64,000 nucleotides of DNA, taken from contig NC_042506.1 of assembly GCF_003054445.1 (NCBI RefSeq), positions 2,487,501 to 2,551,500 on the forward strand, in the 5' to 3' direction. The translations under genes and the position numbers were made by a program. Source of the stretch: Pichia kudriavzevii. Its lineage: Eukaryota; Ascomycota; Pichiomycetes; Pichiales; Pichiaceae. The notes beneath the pieces were generated by a model, which saw nothing but the letters and a program-made list of their open reading frames with translations, searched no databases and was not told where the DNA came from. Within the stretch, counting starts at the first letter, position 1. Each line of letters begins with the position of its first letter. Below are positions 38,137 through 46,157 of this stretch, piece by piece.

Positions 38137-39090
38137 ATGGCCTGCTGCAAATCTGAAAACAAACCAGCATCTACCAATACATGCTGTGGTGGTGCTTGTG
38201 TCACTAAAAACAGCTACAAACTCTTAACATGGGCAAACCCAAAAAAGTCAGCAACTGTCTTAGGGTCAATCTTGGGTGGTTTGTTGTTCGTCAAGTATGT
38301 CAATGTTGTTTCTCTTTTCTTTTACTTTTCTACATTTGCATTGATTATTTCTGCATTGGCTGAATATGCAGGCAGAGTCGTTACCGGAACAGGTTTTGTC
38401 ACCAAGTACAAGCCTTTGATTTTCTCCAAAGTTCCTTCTGTTGGTGAAACTGCTGAATACTATGCTCCTCATGTAGTTACTATTACCAAGAAGGTTGAAG
38501 CCGAAGGTAAGAAGTTGATTACTTCTACGGATATCGAAAAGACCTTTAGGGCTGGGGTCGCCACTTTTTTGCTTTACAAGATCACTTCCATATTTTCTCT
38601 CTGGAGTCTTTTATTCGCATCTTCGATCATCTCATTTACTGCACCGCCTGTTTATTTGGCTAACAAGGAAGTTATTGACGCAAATGTCGTCAAATATTCA
38701 AACTGTGCTAGGGCAAGACTCGATGAAGGTATCAAGGTAGCAGGTGAGAAACTGGCTCCTTACACCGAAAAGGCAAAGAATGCAGGTGGTCCAATTTTCA
38801 AGTTTATCGAATCGAAGCTTCCTGTTAGAACCGCAGGCTCCACTGTCAAGAAAGTTCCAAGTTCTGCTACTACTTCTACCACGACCGATTCTACTCCTAT
38901 TACCGCTACTACTACATCTTCTGCTATTCATGAACAATCCGCAAAGAAAGTTTCCACCCCTGTTGTTGACGAACCAACCGAAGTTGATTTTAACAAACTG
39001 GGTGAGGAGCTAAAGAAGGAGGCTCATGCAGCTGCCCAGAACGAAGATGCATTTACCAGAGAAAAGATCGATGCACCACCTTCTGTCTAG
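38137..39090 (+). CDS. RTN1: Reticulon-like ER-shaping protein
   Basis: 317 residues (S. cerevisiae Rtn1 295). I chose the ATG at 38137 (MACCKSEN); further upstream only a TTG is in frame. The reticulon domain begins with LLTWANPKKSATVLG (yeast LLLWRNPVQTG) and has two long hydrophobic hairpins. The C-terminal FNKLGEELKKEA matches the conserved helical tail. Between them lies a Thr/Ser-rich linker. Reticulons insert as wedges into the ER membrane to curve tubules and also act near nuclear pores. An oddity is the cysteine-rich N terminus (CC near residue 3, CCGGAC near 17), which resembles a small metal-binding or acylated motif. Confidence 0.88.
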   Translation: MACCKSENKPASTNTCCGGACVTKNSYKLLTWANPKKSATVLGSILGGLLFVKYVNVVSLFFYFSTFALIISALAEYAGRVVTGTGFVTKYKPLIFSKVPSVGETAEYYAPHVVTITKKVEAEGKKLITSTDIEKTFRAGVATFLLYKITSIFSLWSLLFASSIISFTAPPVYLANKEVIDANVVKYSNCARARLDEGIKVAGEKLAPYTEKAKNAGGPIFKFIESKLPVRTAGSTVKKVPSSATTSTTTDSTPITATTTSSAIHEQSAKKVSTPVVDEPTEVDFNKLGEELKKEAHAAAQNEDAFTREKIDAPPSV

Positions 39091-39406
39091 GTCTTGGTTA
39101 TTTGGTTTTTTGTTATTTTTATTTTCTTAACTTTGTAACACCGTTATTAGTCAAAGTATTATTTTATTCCATCACTCAGTTCAATTTGAAATTGATCGAG
39201 AATTGAGTTAAAGTTAAATGTATACATAAAGTTAGTAGATGAGAAAGGATAAGGGGAAGAAGAGGGAGGGGAAGCACACGTACACTCAACCGGAGGATAT
39301 TCTATATCCTTAGATTGACAAATCAGATATTAAAAAATTAGAACCCATCAGTAAATTTGAGAACGAAGGAAAGTGCTTCAGAAGAATGATTTAAAATGTA
39401 ACTCAA
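39091..39406. other. Spacer between convergent RTN1 and RAS-like genes
   Basis: A 316-bp spacer at two 3' ends. It is AT-rich with a purine stretch (AAGGGGAAGAAGAGGGAGGG near 39250-39270). No gene was recognised. Confidence 0.5.
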
Positions 39407-40231
39407 TTACATAATAACGCAACAGCCACCTTCACCGCCACTTTTTGCACCAGTACCAGTACCAGTGCCGTTGGAATCTGCTTGAACATTCCTTGGAGGG
39501 TTTGAGCTGGCTTTATTGGAGTACTCTTTCTGAGAATTATTTATATTTGATGGATTTTGGGTTGAAGTGCCTTGATTTTCGTCTTGATGAATCTCTTGAA
39601 CGGAGTGACTCTTATTTGAGGACTCCTGTTGCTTTGCCCTTAGTTGTTCTTTTGCTTGTATTTCCTCTTCTTCAGAAGGATACAGGGTTTTCTCCAAACC
39701 AACGCCTAAAAGACCACCACGCATAACCATCTTAACAACACCATGGAATGCCTCCACAACGTTATCACCTGTCTTGGCAGATGTTTCAATGTATGCACAA
39801 TCAAACTTCTTTGCAAGTTGAACAGCTTCTTCACGTGACACTTGTCTTTCCTCCACCAAATCGTTCTTGTTACCAACTAGCATCATAGGAACAAACTCCA
39901 CAGTTTCCCCCTTAACTCTCAGAATTTGATTGTAGAAAGTGGAAATTTCTTCAAAGGTTTGTCTGTCTGTCAATGAAAAAACCAGTAAAAACCCTTCACC
40001 GGTCTTCATATATAAATCTCTCATTGACGAGTATTCTTCCTGTCCTGCTGTATCTAGTATATCAAGCGAGGCTGGAATATCATCAATTGTGCAATAGTAT
40101 CTATAGGAGTCTTCAATGGTGGGGTCGTATTCATTGGCAAAATCGCTTTGCGTGAGCCTAATGGTCAACGCAGATTTACCTACAACCGGTGGACCTACCA
40201 CAACAAGTCTAAATTCTTTGGATGCAGACAT
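39407..40231 (-). CDS. RAS1: Ras GTPase with divergent P-loop
   Basis: A 274-residue Ras GTPase. Switch I (YDPTIEDSY), switch II ([17 protein letters not shown], keeping the Gln61 equivalent), NKND and ETSAK are canonical, and the protein ends CCVIM, a CAAX box with a preceding palmitoylation-type Cys. The P-loop is [13 protein letters not shown] instead of GGGGVGKS or GAGGVGKS: residues equivalent to Ras 11, 12 and 13 are Pro, Pro, Val. The codons (GGT CCA CCG GTT GTA GGT AAA) are unambiguous. Yeast Ras activates adenylate cyclase and MAPK pathways. It may be the main RAS or a divergent second paralogue (Candida has a divergent RAS2); the numbering of the symbol is uncertain. The region from ~180 on is a hydrophilic linker. 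Confidence 0.85.
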   Translation of the reverse strand: MSASKEFRLVVVGPPVVGKSALTIRLTQSDFANEYDPTIEDSYRYYCTIDDIPASLDILDTAGQEEYSSMRDLYMKTGEGFLLVFSLTDRQTFEEISTFYNQILRVKGETVEFVPMMLVGNKNDLVEERQVSREEAVQLAKKFDCAYIETSAKTGDNVVEAFHGVVKMVMRGGLLGVGLEKTLYPSEEEEIQAKEQLRAKQQESSNKSHSVQEIHQDENQGTSTQNPSNINNSQKEYSNKASSNPPRNVQADSNGTGTGTGAKSGGEGGCCVIM

Positions 40232-40520
40232 AGTTAATAGCTGAGTAATCGCTTGACCAGTCTAAATGGATAAATACAACCCAATGTCTAGTCCAGCAAT
40301 GAACAAAGGAGAAGGTCAAAAAAAAAATTCAGAAATTCATCGACATTTCCTTTTTTTTTTCTCTCTCTCCCCCTTGCTGGATTTTATTTCATTCTCAATT
40401 CCAAATTAAAAAAATTTTCAAATATTTTTTTAAAAGAATATTTTCACAGTCTTCCAATCTTTCAGTTGTTTTTCTTTTGTAACAATTCATTCCTTGAAAC
40501 GAATAAGCTCTTGTAAAATT

Positions 40521-42329
40521 ATGGCTAGTGGTGCTGTCTCCAAGAGAAAGGGCTCCTCGGCTCTTAAAGATGGGTCTAAGAGACAGAAAAAATCAACTAA
40601 AACAGTTACCTTAGATGCTAAAAAGCAGGCCAAGACTCAGACAAATGAAAATTCAAGTAACTCTGAAGACGAGTCAAAAGGAACTGCAGATACTGATAAA
40701 GTTGTCGAAGAAATTGATGATGAGTATGAAGATGTTGCAAATCTTCTTGAAAGAGACAACGAGGAAAAGGAAAAATTGAAGCTGGAAAAGGAAATACAAA
40801 AACAACTGAAGAAGCAAGATAAGCATTTGGAGGAAAAACAGGAATTTGCAGATGATGCTTCTGCAGATGAAGAGGAGGAAGAGAACAAAAATGATACGAT
40901 TGAGAGTAAACAAAACGGAATACAACCGGATGTGTCTGAAATTCCACAAAACTTTACTGATTTATCCCTCTCTGGACCTACTCTTAAGGCTATCCAGTCG
41001 ATGGGTTTTACCAAAATGACTGAAGTTCAAGCACGAACTATTCCTCCCTTGTTGGCCGGTAAAGACGTGTTAGGTGCTGCCAAAACTGGTTCTGGTAAAA
41101 CCTTGGCATTTTTGATTCCAGCTATAGAATTGTTATACTCCCTCAAATTTAAACCAAGAAACGGTACCGGTGCAATTGTCATTACTCCAACTAGGGAATT
41201 GGCCCTACAAATTTTTGGTGTCGCAAGAGAATTAATGGCTAATCATTCGCAGACGATAGGTATAGTTATCGGTGGTGCAAATAGAAGACAAGAAGCCGAA
41301 AAACTAATGAAAGGTGTGAACATATTAATTGCGACTCCTGGTAGACTATTGGATCATTTGCAAAATACAAAAGGTTTTATTTTCAAAAATCTGAAAACTT
41401 TGATCATGGACGAAGCTGACCGTATTTTAGAAATTGGTTTCGAAGATGAAATGAAACAAATTGTTAAAATTTTGCCAAATGAAGATAGACAAACCATGTT
41501 ATTTTCTGCGACCCAAACTACAAAGGTTGAAGATCTAGCTAGGGCTTCGTTGAAAAGAAGACCTGTCTATATCAATGTCCATGAAGAAAGAGAATTCTCA
41601 ACGGCTGAAGGTTTAGAGCAAGGATATGTTGTTTGTGATTCTGACAAAAGATTTTTGCTACTATTTTCATTCTTGAAGAGGAATTTAAAGAAGAAGAAGA
41701 AGATCATTGTCTTTTTCTCCTCTTGTAATTGTGTGAAGTATTATTCAGCTTTGTTGAACTATATCGATATACCTGTGCTAGACCTACATGGCAAGCAAAA
41801 ACAACAAAAGAGAACATCAACCTTCTTTGAGTTTTGTAATGCTAGTCAAGGTATTCTGCTTTGTACTGATGTTGCGGCTAGAGGCTTAGACATTCCTGAA
41901 GTTGACTGGATTCTTCAATTCGATCCACCAGATGATCCAAGAGATTATATCCATAGAGTTGGTAGAACTGCCAGAGGTAACTCTGGTAAGGGTAAATCAC
42001 TTATGTTTTTGTTGCCTCAAGAACTTGGTTTTTTGAGATACTTAAAAGCCGCAAAGGTTCCACTAAATGAGTATGAGTTCCCATTGGACAAAATTGCTAA
42101 TGTCCAGTCTCAACTAGAACAGTTGATCAAAAACAATTTTTGGCTTCACCAAGCTGCTAAAGATGGTTACAGAGCATATTTACAAGCATATGCTTCACAT
42201 CATCTGAAAACTGTTTACAAGGTTGATAAATTAGATCTTGTCAAAGTTGGCAAGTCTTTTGGATTCAGTGTTCCTCCAAAGGTCAATATCACTATAGGAT
42301 CCAGTGTTACCAAATCTAAGAAGAAATAA
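40521..42329 (+). CDS. HAS1: Has1, DEAD-box RNA helicase for ribosome biogenesis
   Basis: 602 residues. I chose the ATG at 40521 ([11 protein letters not shown]). After a ~135-residue Lys/Glu-rich N-terminal tail come the Q motif ([12 protein letters not shown]), motif [27 protein letters not shown] (MDEADRIL), SAT, the C-terminal RecA motifs [12 protein letters not shown] and HRVGRTARG, and the Has1-type C-terminal domain ending in KKK. Has1 works in the nucleolus in both 40S and 60S maturation and helps release snoRNAs. The acidic tail is longer than in S. cerevisiae (505 residues total). Confidence 0.95.
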   Translation: MASGAVSKRKGSSALKDGSKRQKKSTKTVTLDAKKQAKTQTNENSSNSEDESKGTADTDKVVEEIDDEYEDVANLLERDNEEKEKLKLEKEIQKQLKKQDKHLEEKQEFADDASADEEEEENKNDTIESKQNGIQPDVSEIPQNFTDLSLSGPTLKAIQSMGFTKMTEVQARTIPPLLAGKDVLGAAKTGSGKTLAFLIPAIELLYSLKFKPRNGTGAIVITPTRELALQIFGVARELMANHSQTIGIVIGGANRRQEAEKLMKGVNILIATPGRLLDHLQNTKGFIFKNLKTLIMDEADRILEIGFEDEMKQIVKILPNEDRQTMLFSATQTTKVEDLARASLKRRPVYINVHEEREFSTAEGLEQGYVVCDSDKRFLLLFSFLKRNLKKKKKIIVFFSSCNCVKYYSALLNYIDIPVLDLHGKQKQQKRTSTFFEFCNASQGILLCTDVAARGLDIPEVDWILQFDPPDDPRDYIHRVGRTARGNSGKGKSLMFLLPQELGFLRYLKAAKVPLNEYEFPLDKIANVQSQLEQLIKNNFWLHQAAKDGYRAYLQAYASHHLKTVYKVDKLDLVKVGKSFGFSVPPKVNITIGSSVTKSKKK

Positions 42330-42597
42330 AGCTTGAAAAGGTCAAAAGCTTTATAAGATTGTTGTAGTATATAAATAAAATTTTCTAACTTAGTATGTAT
42401 ATAGGGTTCTAAGAAGATTTTGGATAATCGTTTTTTATATTGTCTATTTCTTTACAGTAATTGTAAATCACGTTATCGAGCGTTTATATAAGTTGAATTA
42501 TAATTTAGTAAAAAGATCCTAGCATTGTCATAATAGAGTTGATGGATATTTGCTAGTACGTCCAGCAAAAAAATAAAATGTTGATTTTAAGAAGCGC

Positions 42598-43497
42598 TTA
42601 TTTTCTACCTAGTAGAGTTAAGAACTCTTCTCTAGTTTTTTGTTGGGATCTGAAACATCCTAACATACAACTTGTCGATGTAACAGCTCCAGTTTTTTGA
42701 ACACCTCTACTAACCATGCACATATGGGTGGCTTCAATAACAACAGCAACACCTCTCGGTTGTAGAAGTTCACTTAATGCAATAGCAATTTGCTTTGTTA
42801 GTCTTTCTTGGACCTGGAACCTTCTTGCATACATTTCTGCCAGTCTGGCTAACTTACTCAATCCCAAAACCTTCTTATTTGGTATGTATGCAATGTGACA
42901 TTTACCAAAAAATGGGACTAAATGATGTTCACATAGTGAATATATTTCAATATCTTTCACAATTACCATTTCATCATGATCTTCTTCAAAAACTGCCCTC
43001 TTCACGACATCTTTGATATTTTCCTCATAACCTTTAGTGAAGAACAACATAGCTCTTGCGTAACGCTCGGGTGTCTCAAGCAAACCTTCTCTATTTGGGT
43101 CTTCACCTAGCTCTGCTAGGATTGTTTTGACAGCTTCTGCTATTCTCTTTTCTCTTCCTTCGGATTCTTCTTTGGTGGATTCCAAACGCTCACGAGCACC
43201 TGGACTTGGCCATGATAAACCATCAGAATCGATAGGTGGATTGAGGGTATAAGGTGACGCAGGTCTGGTATTCAGCGGTACCCCATTAAGTTTCTTGTAC
43301 CAAGGTTCCTTTTTTGGAGCTGGATATGCTGTCTGAATTTGAGTAGCTTCTTCTTTCATGTCATATTCATTCACGCTTTCCTCGTTGTGTTTATTTGCAC
43401 AGGTACATTTTGATTGCGGAGGAGTCTGCTTTTCGTCTAACTCCATATCCTTAATTCTTGCACTGAGATCTTTATCCAAAATATCCTTTCTGTACAT
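42598..43497 (-). CDS. FOL2: GTP cyclohydrolase I
   Basis: 299 residues. I chose the ATG at 43497 ([10 protein letters not shown]); upstream only a TTG is in frame. The catalytic domain occupies the C-terminal ~190 residues: [30 protein letters not shown] (zinc Cys and His), [23 protein letters not shown], and [18 protein letters not shown] (second zinc Cys lies just upstream at HMCM). It makes dihydroneopterin triphosphate, the first step of folate synthesis, as a decamer. The N-terminal ~110 residues are a polar extension longer than in S. cerevisiae Fol2 (243 total). It converges with HAS1. Confidence 0.95.
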   Translation of the reverse strand: MYRKDILDKDLSARIKDMELDEKQTPPQSKCTCANKHNEESVNEYDMKEEATQIQTAYPAPKKEPWYKKLNGVPLNTRPASPYTLNPPIDSDGLSWPSPGARERLESTKEESEGREKRIAEAVKTILAELGEDPNREGLLETPERYARAMLFFTKGYEENIKDVVKRAVFEEDHDEMVIVKDIEIYSLCEHHLVPFFGKCHIAYIPNKKVLGLSKLARLAEMYARRFQVQERLTKQIAIALSELLQPRGVAVVIEATHMCMVSRGVQKTGAVTSTSCMLGCFRSQQKTREEFLTLLGRK

Positions 43498-43713
43498 TGC
43501 CTTAGGGTTTATCGGTAAACTGCTCAATTAGAGGTAGAAAAAGCTTTCTGTTGGGATTTTTACCGGTTTTCTCAGTTTCATCTATTTCTCGTTAAGATAA
43601 TTTTTTTCATCAGTATTTTCAATTTTCAGCATGTGACTCTTCCCTTATCTTCATATATTTTTGGGTGGTACACTATGTAGGTTATACTCAACAAACTATT
43701 TACTTTTTCTTTT

Positions 43714-44220
43714 CTATACAAGGTATGTCTGTGCAATCAGGTGCTTGGCCATAGTTAATAACTCGCTGTCCTTTTCGTGGTATTCACTTTGAGCACTAGG
43801 CTTCCCAAATAGTTTCCCTGACATATTTAAAATGATATTTTTGTTAGTGTGTTGAGCCATCATATGGCCAATCTGTGAAGCCAACACTTGGTTTTTCAGT
43901 GTGTGACCAGCACCAATTAGCACTGTCGGAATAATTGTGCTATTTAAACATTCTTCTTCTTTCACCGGTATTCTATCATCCCTAGTTTCTTCTTCTTCAT
44001 CTTCAAAGTCGTGGTCATACTTTCTAACTGGTTTCTCAATGACATTTAGCTCGGGAACCTGTATATCATATGAAATATCTATTTCACCGTCAACAGCCAT
44101 ATTTATAATAATTTTATCTAAATACTCTAGTAGGGTACATGTTATCATATGCTGGGCTCCATCCAACAGGACCACGTTCATATTTGACTCTTTTATCTGG
44201 TTACTGAAACCCTTAGACAT
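43714..44220 (-). CDS. Small protein, possible proteasome assembly chaperone (Poc4/PAC4-like)
   Basis: 168 residues, not firmly recognised. The N-terminal half (NVVLLDGAQHMITCTLLEYL, then INMAVDGEIDISYDIQ) and C-terminal half (TVLIGAGHTLKNQVLASQI, HTNKNIILNMSG) look like the beta-sheet/helix pattern of the PAC3/PAC4 chaperones, where a GDxxxxxTxxLAxxL...TxKxVxVS motif occurs. An acidic linker (DFEDEEEETRDD) separates them. S. cerevisiae Poc4 is 148 and Poc3 179 residues, a fitting size. Those proteins form a dimer that guides alpha-ring assembly of the 20S proteasome. A structure or profile comparison would decide. Confidence 0.4.
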   Translation of the reverse strand: MSKGFSNQIKESNMNVVLLDGAQHMITCTLLEYLDKIIINMAVDGEIDISYDIQVPELNVIEKPVRKYDHDFEDEEEETRDDRIPVKEEECLNSTIIPTVLIGAGHTLKNQVLASQIGHMMAQHTNKNIILNMSGKLFGKPSAQSEYHEKDSELLTMAKHLIAQTYLV

Positions 44221-44443
44221 CGAGGAATTTTATTGGTCGTATTTAACAGTATATTAAAGACTATAGGGAAACATGATACTAAAGTCGCTTAGGCTCATTA
44301 TAATAAGGGCAAACCATCTTTGTGCGGGTGTGCTTATTCAAAATTTCAGCTTGTCTGTACATTTCTCATTACTTACAAAAGTTTTTTACAGAAGAATAAG
44401 GCATATATAACTGGGAAAAAAAAATGATCTATAGCAGGAGTAT

Positions 44444-45199
44444 TCAAAGTTTCAGTTCTCCATCCTGAATGACTGCTGTGTCAACTAATTCGATTCTTCC
44501 CTTTACTGCTCTGACCTTCTCTACTAGAGGCTTGTAATTCTCCGGTTCAACCAAAAATAAAATCTCTACATCTTGCGATTGTGTCTTCTCACTCTCCAAA
44601 TCAGCAACAAAGGAAGACTGAAATGCCTCCTTGATAGTATTGTATTTGTTGCTATCCATAATTACTTTCACTCTCATCTTTGCTCTTGCAATAGGAATTA
44701 CTTGCTTCTCAACAAGGATTTTAATTGCTTCTAACGCCTTAGATTTTGCACTTCTAGCGTTTATAATGTTGAATTTTAATTCCTTCAACGCTTTATCGAT
44801 CATTGTAGGTGGATATCTCTTCTTGCTCTTAGGATTGATACATTTGGCCGAAATTATGCTCAATATTTCATTGTGTAACTTTTCGTTCTGTTGTGCACGT
44901 TCCTTTTCACTGAATTGGATCTCACCCTTCTTTAAAATTTCCAAAATAATCGCATCTAAATCTGTGGTATTAAATGCCGCCTTCAAGTCTTCTGTAGATG
45001 CGACCTGACCTTTCGAAACGTTGGTGAAAACCTGTGGAATTTGCAACACTTCATCAACATTCTTTTCAACACCTGCTTGGAAATCATGTGCTTTATTCTG
45101 ATAACATGCAACTTCAAACCGTTTCTTCCCTTTCTTCATTCGCACAAGCGAAACATTAGTAAGCTTAATTTGCGAGTTTGGTTGACTAATCTTTCCCAT
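44444..45199 (-). CDS. SDO1: SBDS family ribosome maturation protein
   Basis: 251 residues, the usual Sdo1/SBDS size. The N-terminal FYSH domain (ISQPNSQIKLTNVSLVRMKKGKKRFEVACY) is followed by the central helical domain (KCINPKSKKRYPPTMIDKAL) and a ferredoxin-like C-terminal domain (PIARAKMRVKVIM). With Efl1, Sdo1 evicts Tif6 from late 60S subunits in the cytoplasm. The ATG at 45199 is well supported by the conserved N terminus. The gene sits 120 bp from tRNA-Gln and in the same direction. Confidence 0.95.
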   Translation of the reverse strand: MGKISQPNSQIKLTNVSLVRMKKGKKRFEVACYQNKAHDFQAGVEKNVDEVLQIPQVFTNVSKGQVASTEDLKAAFNTTDLDAIILEILKKGEIQFSEKERAQQNEKLHNEILSIISAKCINPKSKKRYPPTMIDKALKELKFNIINARSAKSKALEAIKILVEKQVIPIARAKMRVKVIMDSNKYNTIKEAFQSSFVADLESEKTQSQDVEILFLVEPENYKPLVEKVRAVKGRIELVDTAVIQDGELKL

Positions 45200-45318
45200 G
45201 TTGAATGTTGTCGTTGTAGGTGTAGTTAGAAGTAAAAGAGAGTAGTTTTACCGCTAGAAAAATTGTGTTAAAATAATTTTACACAAAAAAGAGGTAATCT
45301 CAAACTCTTAAAAAAGAG

Positions 45319-45390
45319 AGGTCGTACCCGGATTCGAACCGGGGTTGGTCGGATCAAAACCGACAGTGATAACCACTACACTATACAACC
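45319..45390 (-). tRNA. tRNA-Gln (anticodon TTG)
   Basis: The reverse complement folds as a 72-nt tRNA: acceptor GGTTGTA/TACGACC, D-arm AGTGTAGTGGTTATCACT, anticodon stem GTCGG/CCGAC around loop TTTTGAT (anticodon TTG), T-arm CCCGG TTCGAAT CCGGG. It closely resembles the S. cerevisiae tRNA-Gln(UUG). No intron. Confidence 0.96.
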
Positions 45391-45413
45391 TTTTCTAGGT
45401 TTGGATTTTTTGC

Positions 45414-45617
45414 TGATGGTGCCTACTTTAGAATCTAGTTATTGCTTATTTATATCTTACATTTTGTATATATTAATTTTTTAAGGACACCAATGGCATG
45501 TTTTCTCTTTATCTAACAAGTGCTTATTCTAAAAGGAGTAGTTTGAGGGATTTTAGTACCTTCTAGAACTCCTTTTGAATGCTCTACAAACTTTTTTAAA
45601 CTTTTCAATCTTTTACA
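45414..45617 (+). mobile_element. Solo LTR-like fossil upstream of tRNA-Gln
   Basis: A ~204-bp segment begins TGATGGTGCCTACTTT and is related to the reverse complement of 45724-45929 along most of its length (shared blocks such as TTGCTTATTT, TTTGAGGGATTT and CTTCTAGAACT). Its outer edge is 23 bp from the 5' end of tRNA-Gln. A TG start, a CA end, small size and fixed distance from a tRNA gene suggest a solo LTR of a tRNA-targeting LTR retrotransposon. It is diverged and looks old. No internal element is present. The inner boundary is approximate and no clean target duplication was found. Confidence 0.6.
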
Positions 45618-45723
45618 GCTTGCTATCTACTTATCCAACTCTAAAATAAAGAAGTATCAAATCATCTAACCCCTTTTGTATTCATGTAAGAGATCAGACA
45701 AAGTACTATCTCTATTTCCTAAT

Positions 45724-45929
45724 TGAGTAATTATATAGAAGGTTGAAGAAGATTGTAGAAGGTTAAACAGAAGTTCTAGAAGATAATTAAATCCCTCAAA
45801 ATGCTACTTTTAAATTAAAGAATTACTATTTAAACAGAGGACATTCTATATATGTTCTCAGAGAATTAACGTATAAAAATATATAAAATAGAAATAAGCA
45901 AGAATCAGATTCAAAAGTAGGTACTACCA
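45724..45929 (-). mobile_element. Solo LTR-like fossil upstream of tRNA-Leu(TAA)
   Basis: A ~206-bp relative of 45414-45617 in inverted orientation. Read on the minus strand it begins TGGTAGTACCTACTTT, and its outer edge is also exactly 23 bp from the neighbouring tRNA 5' end. The two copies are separated by about 106 bp. It is interpreted as a second, independent, old solo LTR of the same family. The inner boundary is approximate. Confidence 0.6.
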
Positions 45930-45952
45930 GCCCCATATGATTTTTATCAATT

Positions 45953-46036
45953 GGAGGGATGGTCGAGTGGTCTAAGGCGGCAGACTTAAGATCTGTTGGA
46001 CGCATGTCCGCGCGAGTTCGAACCTCGCTTCCTTCA
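45953..46036 (+). tRNA. tRNA-Leu (anticodon TAA)
   Basis: An 84-nt class II tRNA: acceptor GGAGGGA pairs with TTCCTTC, discriminator A, D-arm GGTCGAGTGGTCTAAGGC, anticodon stem GCAGA/TCTGT around loop CTTAAGA (anticodon TAA), long variable arm, T-arm GCGAG TTCGAAC CTCGC. It reads UUA. It is divergent from tRNA-Gln. No intron. Confidence 0.95.
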
Positions 46037-46157
46037 TTTTTTTCAAACTACTATTGTGATATCTTTATTTTGATATTTCACTTAAACAAGTGAAGTTAAT
46101 CATAATTCTAATTTTTAATTAGTTGGGATTATACAGGTTTTCAAACTAATCTACGTT

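Noticed and set aside
45414-45929. A single hairpin (foldback) transposon
   Set aside because: The equal 23-bp distance to two different tRNA genes fits two targeted LTR insertions better; kept as an alternative in the findings.
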